Origin: Betaproteobacteria bacterium
GTDB lineage: Bacteria > Pseudomonadota > Gammaproteobacteria > Burkholderiales > Burkholderiaceae
Assembly (NCBI GenBank): GCA_009921765.1
Contig: RFXC01000064.1
Coordinates: forward strand, 1 to 18,792
Direction of reading: 5' to 3'
Length of the DNA stretch: 18,792 nucleotides
Shown: positions 11,527 through 18,361 of the stretch, piece after piece
Position numbering within the stretch: the stretch's first letter is position 1
Layout of the letters: each line of letters opens with the position of its first letter
The notes under the pieces: generated by a model
The model's input: only the letters and a program-made list of their open reading frames with translations
What the model was told of the DNA's origin: nothing
Databases searched by the model: none
Program-made: the position numbers and the translations under genes

Positions 11527-12504
11527 ATGATGAAGCGAAGCGCCGCAGCCCTGTCGGCCTTGATCCTGGCATGTATCTGGCCGGGTGCGAAGGCTCAGAC
11601 GATTGACGAGTATCCAGGTCGGCCGATTCGGATCGTCCAGGGTTTTCCGCCAGGGGGAAATGCGGATACGGTGGCGAGACTGATTGGTCATGAACTGTTC
11701 CGGCAATTCGGCAAGCCCGTCGTGGTCGAAGCCAAGCCGGGTGCAGGCGGCACGATCGCGAGCGATTTTGTGGCCCGCGCGCCGGCCGATGGTTACACCC
11801 TCGTGCTCGTCACGGGCGGGCATGCAGTGGCCGGGGCCATGTACAAATCCCTGCCCTATCGAAGCGTCGAGAGCTTCGAGATGATCTCGACGATCACGAT
11901 CTTTCCGTTCATTTTGAGCACCCACTCGGGTAGCCAATATCAATCGCTCAAAGATCTCATCACTGCCGCCAGACAAAAGCGTGACGGTGTCACCTACGGT
12001 GCGGCGGGGCCCGGGGCGACCCAGCATCTGGTCGGCGAATTGCTTGCTAGCGAGATCAACGCAAAGCTTCTTTATGTGCCCTACAAGGGCGATGCAACGG
12101 CGGTCACCGCACTGCTGGGCAAGGAAATCGATTTCATCGTGTCGCCAGGCACCGCGGTCCTGGGGCACGTCAAGGCTGGAACCTTCAAGGCGGTTGCGGT
12201 CACCGGGTCGTCGCGCTGGCCCGGGATGCCGGATGTGCCAACCGTAGCCGAAAGCGGTGTCCCCGGGTATCAGGTGAACTCGTGGCTGGGTATTGCCACC
12301 ACCGCTGGGGTACCCCCACCGATTGTGGCAAAGCTCAACGCCGCGGTGCATGAGGCGCTCAAGGTGCCGGAAGTCAGGGCAAAGCTCGAGCAGATCGGGG
12401 GGCAGGTTCGGGGCAGCACGCCCGGCGAGATGCGTGACATGGTGGCGAGCGAAATCGCCCAGTGGTCTCGGGTGATCGACAGTGCTGGAATTGAGCGACG
12501 CTGA
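11527..12504 (+). CDS. TctC/Bug-family periplasmic solute-binding protein 2
   Basis: A 325-residue TctC-type receptor for an organic acid. The signal peptide MMKRSAAAL... is hydrophobic to about residue 20, with a likely cleavage after AKA (residue 23). The FPPGGNADTVAR ligand-loop motif, ADGYTLVL and YVPYKG are in family positions. GGAGG at 11517-11521 serves either ATG 11527 or the adjacent ATG 11530. Upstream in-frame ATGs (from 11380) overlap the preceding gene and give no signal peptide, so they were rejected. It is probably co-transcribed with the enoyl-CoA hydratase gene, suggesting uptake of that pathway's substrate. It ends 6 bp from the convergent pentapeptide-repeat gene. Confidence 0.93.
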   Translation: MMKRSAAALSALILACIWPGAKAQTIDEYPGRPIRIVQGFPPGGNADTVARLIGHELFRQFGKPVVVEAKPGAGGTIASDFVARAPADGYTLVLVTGGHAVAGAMYKSLPYRSVESFEMISTITIFPFILSTHSGSQYQSLKDLITAARQKRDGVTYGAAGPGATQHLVGELLASEINAKLLYVPYKGDATAVTALLGKEIDFIVSPGTAVLGHVKAGTFKAVAVTGSSRWPGMPDVPTVAESGVPGYQVNSWLGIATTAGVPPPIVAKLNAAVHEALKVPEVRAKLEQIGGQVRGSTPGEMRDMVASEIAQWSRVIDSAGIERR

Positions 12505-12510
12505 GACCCG

Positions 12511-12978
12511 TCAGTTTCGTTTCACCCCGACGGCATTGGTGAGGATCGCGCCGTCAAGCGTTGCGCCGCTGAGATCTGCGCCGCTCAGGTTGGCGCCCTC
12601 CAGGTTTGCCCTGGAGAGATCGGAGTTGGTGAGGTTGGCGCGGGCGAGGTTGGCCCCGGCTAGGTTTGCACCGCTCAGGTTGGTCACACGGAGACTCGCG
12701 CCCGAAAGATTGGCGCCGGCCAGATTCGCCCGCGTCAGGTTGGCGGCGTTCAGGCTGGCGCCAGACAGGTTCGCCCCAACGAGGTAGGCGGCCCACAGGT
12801 TGGCGCCGTTCAGGTTGGCGCCAACCAGATTGCTCGCGCCCCTGAGTTGCGCTTTGCTGAGGTCGCATTTCTCGCATGACCCGGTTGCACGCAGTCGTTC
12901 GAGATGGCCGGTGTCGAAGGCAAACGCTGCGCTTGAGGTTAAGATCAGGCAGGCGGAGAGCGCTTTCAAGATTTCCAT
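12511..12978 (-). CDS. Secreted pentapeptide-repeat protein
   Basis: This 155-residue protein has a signal peptide (MEILKALSAC, then Ala-rich to AFA at 18-20). A short stretch with a CxxC pair (Cys35, Cys38, SCEKCDL) follows, then about 20 tandem A(N/D)LxX pentapeptides to about residue 148. Such repeats form a right-handed four-sided beta-helix, here roughly five coils. The mature protein would be periplasmic; a lipobox is not evident, though Cys10 lies inside the signal. One repeat (GASNLVG) carries an extra residue that breaks the register near residue 50. Partner and function are unknown; it is unlike the gyrase-protecting Qnr proteins, which are cytoplasmic and longer. It lies divergent to TctC protein 3 and convergent to TctC protein 2. 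Confidence 0.9.
   Translation of the reverse strand: MEILKALSACLILTSSAAFAFDTGHLERLRATGSCEKCDLSKAQLRGASNLVGANLNGANLWAAYLVGANLSGASLNAANLTRANLAGANLSGASLRVTNLSGANLAGANLARANLTNSDLSRANLEGANLSGADLSGATLDGAILTNAVGVKRN
12535..12865 (-). repeat. Degenerate 15-bp coding tandem repeats
   Basis: The DNA consists of imperfect 15-bp units (plus-strand core AGGTTGGCGCC and variants) encoding the ANLxG pentapeptides. Divergence between units is mostly silent or in the variable positions, showing an old, selected repeat rather than a recent expansion. Confidence 0.8.
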
Positions 12979-12991
12979 GACCGTTTTCCAA

Positions 12992-13021
12992 TTGATATTC
13001 CGTTCGCGGCAGCGATGCTAT
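12992..13021 (+). promoter_or_regulatory. Candidate promoter for TctC protein 3
   Basis: TTGATA (12992-12997, 5/6 to consensus) is followed after 18 bp by TGCTAT (13016-13021, 3/6). A start near 13028 would leave a leader of about 47 nt. Weak by-eye evidence. Confidence 0.3.
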
Positions 13022-13074
13022 GACAGAACAGCGCTGCTGGCTATCGGCGATTCTGCGCCGTTCGAGGAACCGCA

Positions 13075-14034
13075 ATGCTGACGACTCGCCTCGCGCTTTT
13101 CATTGCAGGGATTGCGTTTGCCGGGGTTGCCTCGGCGTCTTCATGGCCTGAACGGCCGGTCAAGCTGTTGGTGGGCTATGCCGCGGGCGGGTCCACCGAT
13201 GTGATCGCGCGACTGCTCGCCCCACGGCTGGCCGAGGGGCTTGGAAAGCCGGTGGTTGTCGAGAACAAGCCGGGCGCATCAGGAGATCTCGCTGGAGAGT
13301 TGCTGCTCCAGGCGCCTGCAGACGGCTACACCCTGCTTTTATCCACTGTGGCGATGCACGCAATCAATCCAGGTCTCGCCAAGGTGCGCCGGTTCGATCC
13401 GGTGGACGATTTCGCGCCGATCGCCATGGTGGCGTCGTACCCAATGATCCTGATCGGCTCGCCGCAGTCCACCTTTCGGATGGCCACCGATCTTCAAGCG
13501 CTCGCTCGCAAATCGGATGTGTTCTTTGCGTCATCCGGCATTGGCTCGCCAGGGCACCTCGCGGGCGAACTGCTTGCGCGCGCGCTGGGCGTGCCGCTCA
13601 CGCACGTCCCCTACAAGGGCGGGGCACCCTCGGTGGTTGCAGTGATGAGTGGCGAGACCCATCTGTCGTTTGCGACGCTGCCTGCCGTCGTGCCCCAGAT
13701 TCGCGCGGGAAAGGTGAGGGCGGTGGGGTTGGCATCTCGCGTACGCAATCCTGCTGTGGCGGGTACGCCAACCATGGCGGAACTCGGTGTCCCCGACTTC
13801 GACATTGGAACGTGGACCGGCGTGGTGGGCCCCCGTGGCACGCCGGCCGACGTGATCACCAAGGTAAACGGGGCGGTGGCCGCCGCACTGGTCGAGCCTT
13901 CTTTTCGCAGCCGACTCGAGGGCGAGGGCGCAGAAATCCAGTCCATGCGTCCTGAAGAGTTCGGAAGACTGATCCGAAGCGAAAATGCGCGCTGGGTGGC
14001 GGTGGTGCGCGCAGCCGGCATCCAGGCCCAATGA
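13075..14034 (+). CDS. TctC/Bug-family periplasmic solute-binding protein 3
   Basis: A 319-residue TctC-type receptor. The signal peptide MLTTRLALFIAG... has probable cleavage after ASA (residue 21). The YAAGGSTDVIAR loop motif, ADGYTLLL and HVPYKGGAPSV mark the family. GAGGAA at 13064-13069 sits 5 bp before ATG 13075. It appears monocistronic: it is divergent to the pentapeptide-repeat gene (96 bp) and convergent to the dehalogenase gene (97 bp), so context gives no direct clue to its ligand. It could serve the adjacent dehalogenase system, but this is only proximity. Confidence 0.93.
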   Translation: MLTTRLALFIAGIAFAGVASASSWPERPVKLLVGYAAGGSTDVIARLLAPRLAEGLGKPVVVENKPGASGDLAGELLLQAPADGYTLLLSTVAMHAINPGLAKVRRFDPVDDFAPIAMVASYPMILIGSPQSTFRMATDLQALARKSDVFFASSGIGSPGHLAGELLARALGVPLTHVPYKGGAPSVVAVMSGETHLSFATLPAVVPQIRAGKVRAVGLASRVRNPAVAGTPTMAELGVPDFDIGTWTGVVGPRGTPADVITKVNGAVAAALVEPSFRSRLEGEGAEIQSMRPEEFGRLIRSENARWVAVVRAAGIQAQ

Positions 14035-14065
14035 GCCCGGCAAGTCGGTGGTCTGCATCGAACTC

Positions 14066-14087
14066 GAGGCGGCGTGTCCGTCGCCTC
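14066..14087. terminator. Hairpin between convergent genes, possible terminator
   Basis: An 8-bp stem (GAGGCGGC 14066-14073 with GTCGCCTC 14080-14087, one G-U pair) has a 6-nt loop in the 97-bp gap between TctC protein 3 and the dehalogenase stop. Neither side has a T tract, so it may only be a transcript-end stabilising hairpin. Confidence 0.4.
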
Positions 14088-14131
14088 CATCAAAACGAGC
14101 GTCTCCAATGAAATTCAATGTGGACGGGCGT

Positions 14132-17100
14132 TTAAAGCGAAATTGATATCTGTCCCCCGGGTGTCGCCGAGCGCGAGCAGCAGAGCAGCATTTTCGTTGT
14201 GCGTTCGCGGGCGCTCAGGACATGATCGCGATGATCCACGTCGCCAGCCAGCACATTGGCCGAGCAGACGCCACAGATGCCGTCCGAGCACTTGATATCG
14301 ACCGCGATTCCCGCGGCCTGCAGCGCTTCGGCCGCCGACTGGTCAGCACTCACTGCAACGGATCGCCCGCTGTCTGCGAGCAGAAGGGTGAAAGGATGGT
14401 TTGGCCGCTCCGGTGCATCGGGAACCACGAACAACTCGCGATGCAGTGATTCCGCGGGCCACCCCCGTGAGGTAGCCACTTCGAAGACGGCATCCATATA
14501 GCGAAGCGAGCCACAGGTGTAGAGCTCGTATCCTGAATGCCATTCGGGAATCAGGGCGGGAAGGTCTGCACGCTGTCCCTGATCCTTGAAATGGGTTTGT
14601 ACACGTGAGGCCCATGCGGACTCGCGCAGATCCTGGACAAACCCCGCCTCAGCCTCGCTTGCCGCGCTGTAGTGAAACTCGAAATCGGCTGCCTGACGGT
14701 GCAGTTCGTGGGCCATTGGGATCAGTGGCGTCACGCCGATGCCACCGGCGAACAGCAGGGTCTTTCGCGAACCCGGACGAAGCGGAAAGTGATTGGCTGG
14801 CGGTGTCACGAACACCCGCTTTCCTTCCCGGAATACGCGGTGCATGAGCATGGATCCGCCTTTGCCGCGGGGCTCACGGAGCACCCCCAGCACATACCGG
14901 TTCGCGTCGGCCGGGTCGCCGGCCAGGCTGTAGGAGCGTCGATACTCAGGCGCGATGATCACATCGACATGGGCGCCAGCTTCAAACGGCGGCAGTGGCT
15001 TGCCATCAGGCGATTCGAACTCGAAGCGTGCGATGTCGCGGGCCATCTCGGTTCGGCGCTTGAGCACAACGGGAAACACCGGCGGCGGTCCCTCGGGCAT
15101 GCGAAAGGGTGGGGCCAGCTCGGCGGTGTCGCCGGCGGCAAGTCGTGCCCGATACTCGGCCGGGGTCAGGAGCGACCGGTAGCGCTCGATACCCTTGTCG
15201 CGATTGATCGGATGCGCGACCGGGTAAGGCGGCGGCATCTGATCAGCGGGATAGACCGCGAGCGTCTGGTCCTCATAGCGCAGATCCAGATCGCGATTGA
15301 GTTCCCGGCGGTGTACCTGACGCGCCTGCACGTAGCGACCGCTGTCGCGATCGAGCTCAAGATCCCACCACCATTTCTTGACCGGATTGATGGAACCTCG
15401 ACCAAGATGGTCGTCGAGCGCTGCCAGCATCGGTGCAGCGCCCGGGAAATTCATGGCGATTCTGCGCACCCCCGCCTCGGCAAACAGGCCTTCCAGGTTC
15501 CAGGGGCAGGTTTTCATACACCGGCCACACATGCCTCCACCCTGGTTTGTGATGCGGTAGCGCGCGCATTTTTCAGCGTCGGACTTCCAGATCTCATAGC
15601 CGTTGTACATCAGTTTCGGGCCAGCGGTGATGGCACCAGACGGACATTCGCGCGCGCACTTGTTGCACTGCTCGCAGAATCGCTGCAGACCAAAATCGAT
15701 CGGCTTATCAGCGGTCATCGGCATGTCGGTGGTGACCGTTCCCGATTTGAGGCGTGGGCCCAGGAACGGATTCAGAATCACTTCGCCGATACGACTGACT
15801 TCGCCCAGGCCGGAGAGCAGCAGCAGCGGCGGCTGCAACACGTCGCCATCAATCACGGAGTGAACGCGCGCACTCCATCCCAGGCGCCGAATCTGCTCAG
15901 CGAGGATGCCTCCGATCATCGAGAAACGCAGGTAGGCACGCATGCTTTGCGCGACTGAAATCCAGTCGTCACCCGAGGCGCCTTCCATCGTTTCATGCCC
16001 CTGATCGATGAGCATGTTGAGCGCGTTCCGGTGATAGGCCGCCATGGGTTGGCCGCCTGCATCGTGCGAATACCAGGCCCACTCAGGGACCGCGCAGAGA
16101 CCCACTGCATCGCAGCCCATGTAGTAGGACGCAGCCTTCAGATTGTCGGCGTTGCGCGTTGGATCGAGCGTGCTGCCGGCAACGGGGCCACGCGCCTCGC
16201 CGAACTGCAGCAGCAGCAGCGCGCCCAATGCGCGCCTTGCGCAGGCACCGATCGGGCTCTTCATCACGTAGTGCGCGTTTTTTGCTTCCTCCTGGATCTT
16301 CCGGCCCATGTCGCCAAAGAGGATCCGTGCAAAGAAATCGGCGCGCTTGGGAAAACGTGGCACGCGTGCGTGATCGATGAACGTGGTGGGCTCGTCTCGG
16401 CGCTTGATGGTCTCGAAGGGCAACGGGCCGCTGCGGAATTCGCGACGCCGGTACGGGTCGCGGTTGAGTGCCCCGCGCCCTGTTCCCACGCCCAGCCACC
16501 ATGCGGGTCCGTGCGATCGAACGCGGTCAAACCCGCCGGAGACGGCGAGCGGGCGGTCGGCCGCCAGTTCGAGCGACGTGGTGACAGCGGCGAGCGCATA
16601 GTGCGTGCCGCGATAGGGGTTGACGGCGCATGCCTCTCCGTTTCGGGTTTCCACGGTGGCCAATCCGCTTGCGACCGCGAGGCGGGGAAGGTCGACATCG
16701 GAGCAGGTCGCCGTATGCGAGCGCGCGGAATACCCAAGCATCCGGAGATACGTGGCGAGCAGAACCGCTGTTTGGGCGGCCAGCGTTGCTGCGCGCTGCG
16801 CCTGGGTGCCAAGAATCCACTCGCACCCTGGTTCACCCGGCCGTGGCTCACGCTGATAATCGACCATGACCACCAGTGCGTGGGTGTGGTGGTCGATGGG
16901 TTGGTGCTTGGCGCGGGCCGAGTCGAGCACATCTGCAAGAATCATGTCGATGCCGGCTGCGAAGCTTTTGGGCTGACTGCCCTCGAGTTCTGCAGCAAGC
17001 TTTGCCACCATTGGATTCCTGAGGGGCTGCGCGAGCCTGCAATCGGCTGGCAACCCTGAGGTGGCCACCATTGAGGCATCGAAATAGTAGGCGGCGGCCT

Positions 17101-17359
17101 TGAGGTGCCTCGCGCGCTCGGCTGGGTCGTCGGGAAGATCGGATCGCTGGCTTGCGACGGACCCATCGCGAATGACATCGAACATGCCGATAAAGCGCGC
17201 CATGGCATGCGTGAGTGATTCGGGGTTGGCGTCATCGAAGGCAAGCGCCTGCATCGGCGACAGCGCCGACAGGTCGGGGCTGATGTCGGTTCGCCGCAGG
17301 CGCTCGAGCGGAAACGGTCCGAGGTGAACCGGCCGGTCGCGATAGGAAAAAAGCCTCAT
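14132..17359 (-). CDS. rdhA: Self-sufficient (catabolic) reductive dehalogenase fused to a flavin/[2Fe-2S] reductase
   Basis: A 1075-residue enzyme predicted to remove halogen reductively from an organohalide, probably an aromatic acid or phenol as in the BhbA/NpRdhA class. Domains in order: a degenerate cobalamin-domain copy (about 50-275); the active cobalamin domain (about 340-555, with LKAASYYMG at 407-415, EWAWYS with Tyr430 as candidate proton donor, and IRRLGWSAR at 490-498); two [4Fe-4S] sites, Cys562/565/568/572 and Cys598/611/614/618; a linker; then a reductase with flavin motif RRSYSLAGDP (807-816), nucleotide motif FAGGIGVTPL (870-879), TCG (948-950) and a plant-type [2Fe-2S] site Cys1024/1029/1032 and Cys1060 or 1061. 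There is no Tat signal and no RdhB anchor gene, so it is cytoplasmic and non-respiratory. The start overlaps the TctC protein 4 stop (ATGA), with a poor ribosome site, implying translational coupling. Confidence 0.92.
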   Translation of the reverse strand: MRLFSYRDRPVHLGPFPLERLRRTDISPDLSALSPMQALAFDDANPESLTHAMARFIGMFDVIRDGSVASQRSDLPDDPAERARHLKAAAYYFDASMVATSGLPADCRLAQPLRNPMVAKLAAELEGSQPKSFAAGIDMILADVLDSARAKHQPIDHHTHALVVMVDYQREPRPGEPGCEWILGTQAQRAATLAAQTAVLLATYLRMLGYSARSHTATCSDVDLPRLAVASGLATVETRNGEACAVNPYRGTHYALAAVTTSLELAADRPLAVSGGFDRVRSHGPAWWLGVGTGRGALNRDPYRRREFRSGPLPFETIKRRDEPTTFIDHARVPRFPKRADFFARILFGDMGRKIQEEAKNAHYVMKSPIGACARRALGALLLLQFGEARGPVAGSTLDPTRNADNLKAASYYMGCDAVGLCAVPEWAWYSHDAGGQPMAAYHRNALNMLIDQGHETMEGASGDDWISVAQSMRAYLRFSMIGGILAEQIRRLGWSARVHSVIDGDVLQPPLLLLSGLGEVSRIGEVILNPFLGPRLKSGTVTTDMPMTADKPIDFGLQRFCEQCNKCARECPSGAITAGPKLMYNGYEIWKSDAEKCARYRITNQGGGMCGRCMKTCPWNLEGLFAEAGVRRIAMNFPGAAPMLAALDDHLGRGSINPVKKWWWDLELDRDSGRYVQARQVHRRELNRDLDLRYEDQTLAVYPADQMPPPYPVAHPINRDKGIERYRSLLTPAEYRARLAAGDTAELAPPFRMPEGPPPVFPVVLKRRTEMARDIARFEFESPDGKPLPPFEAGAHVDVIIAPEYRRSYSLAGDPADANRYVLGVLREPRGKGGSMLMHRVFREGKRVFVTPPANHFPLRPGSRKTLLFAGGIGVTPLIPMAHELHRQAADFEFHYSAASEAEAGFVQDLRESAWASRVQTHFKDQGQRADLPALIPEWHSGYELYTCGSLRYMDAVFEVATSRGWPAESLHRELFVVPDAPERPNHPFTLLLADSGRSVAVSADQSAAEALQAAGIAVDIKCSDGICGVCSANVLAGDVDHRDHVLSARERTTKMLLCCSRSATPGGQISISL

Positions 17360-18333
17360 TCGATTCGGATGCCGACCGCGCGGATCAGGTCGCCCCAGCG
17401 CGTCTGCTCCGCTGCGATGTATTGCCGGAACGTCTGCGGTGTGCTGCCGATCGGCGTTGCACCCATTGCGGTGAGGCGTGACTGGACCTCGGGGAGTGCG
17501 AGCGCTCGGCGGATTTCATCGGAAAGCCGGCTCACGATCGGCTCGGGTGTGCCCGAGCGCACGGCAAGTCCGAACCAGGGGCCGGTTTCCCAACCCGGGA
17601 AACCCGACTCGCTCATGGTTGGGATATCGGGAAATGCCGGGTGTCTTTCGGGGCTGGTGACTGCCAGTGCCGTCACCTTGCCGGCGCGCGCAAGGGCGCT
17701 ACCCTGAGCTAGCGTGTCAAAGCTGAAATGCACGCGCCCTGAGGACAGATCAAGAACCGATTCGGAGGCGCCCTTGTAGGGCACATGCGCGACCCGGATC
17801 GATGCGCGCGTTCGAAAGAGCTCGCCCGCGAGGTGACCGCTTGAACCGTTGCCAGGCGAAGCGAACAACAGCGTGTCGGGCTTTGAACGCGCGAGCTCTA
17901 CGAGCTCGCTTACCGAACGGACCCCAAGCGAGGGGCTTGCGATCAGCAGATTGGGCAGACGCACCAACTCCGACAAGGGCGAAAAGTCGGCATTGGCGTC
18001 ATAAGAGAGCTTCGAAAACAGCGCCTGGTTCAACGCGTGCGTGCCGACGTGGATCAGCATCATGGTGTGGCCATCGGCAGGCGCGCGCAGCAATTCGCCG
18101 GCTGCGATCTGACCGCTGCCCCCCGGCTTCTGCTCGACCGCAACAGGTTGAGCGAGCGCGGATGAAAGCGGTTGCGCAACGGCCCTCGCCAGCGTGTCGG
18201 TGAATCCGCCCGGGAAGGGGATGATCAGTCGCAGGGGGCGGGAAGGAAAGTCGGGCTGGGCGAACGCGGGGTCGGTGACGAACGCTGCGAGCGAGGCGAG
18301 GCAAAGATGTCGTCGGGCAGGGGAGTGGGGCAT
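17356..18333 (-). CDS. TctC/Bug-family periplasmic solute-binding protein 4, coupled to the dehalogenase
   Basis: A 325-residue TctC-type receptor. The signal peptide MPHSPARRHL... has cleavage likely after AFA (residue 25). Family motifs are FPGGFTDTLAR (one residue shorter than the usual FPPGGxxDxxAR loop), ADGHTMML and HVPYKGASESV. The ATG at 18333 was chosen because it begins the signal peptide; upstream in-frame codons (ATGs at 18363 and further up) give an unlikely N-terminus, and all ribosome sites here are weak. Its TGA overlaps the dehalogenase ATG by 4 bp, a tight pairing that suggests it captures the halogenated substrate. It is divergent to a methyltransferase gene with only 28 bp between the starts. 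Confidence 0.92.
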   Translation of the reverse strand: MPHSPARRHLCLASLAAFVTDPAFAQPDFPSRPLRLIIPFPGGFTDTLARAVAQPLSSALAQPVAVEQKPGGSGQIAAGELLRAPADGHTMMLIHVGTHALNQALFSKLSYDANADFSPLSELVRLPNLLIASPSLGVRSVSELVELARSKPDTLLFASPGNGSSGHLAGELFRTRASIRVAHVPYKGASESVLDLSSGRVHFSFDTLAQGSALARAGKVTALAVTSPERHPAFPDIPTMSESGFPGWETGPWFGLAVRSGTPEPIVSRLSDEIRRALALPEVQSRLTAMGATPIGSTPQTFRQYIAAEQTRWGDLIRAVGIRIE

Positions 18334-18361
18334 GGTGCCGGTCCCGTAACCTGATGGGCGC

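Noticed and set aside
11431..12351. 306-residue leftward frame
   Set aside because: Antisense to TctC protein 2; His/Arg-rich and without motifs.
12482..12787. Arg/Leu-rich repeat protein on the plus strand
   Set aside because: It is the reverse reading of the pentapeptide repeats; the minus-strand frame has a signal peptide and canonical repeats.
12535..12865. CRISPR-like or satellite array
   Set aside because: The 15-bp periodicity is coding pentapeptide repeats, with no spacers or conserved direct repeats.
14672..15958. 428-residue rightward frame
   Set aside because: Antisense to the dehalogenase, whose motifs are unambiguous on the other strand; His/Arg-rich composition.
15995..17059. 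354-residue rightward frame
   Set aside because: Also antisense to the dehalogenase with no family motifs.
14132..17359. Respiratory (organohalide-respiration) dehalogenase or QueG epoxyqueuosine reductase
   Set aside because: No Tat signal and no RdhB anchor argue against the respiratory type; the length, duplicated cobalamin domain and fused reductase do not fit QueG, which is about 350-400 residues.
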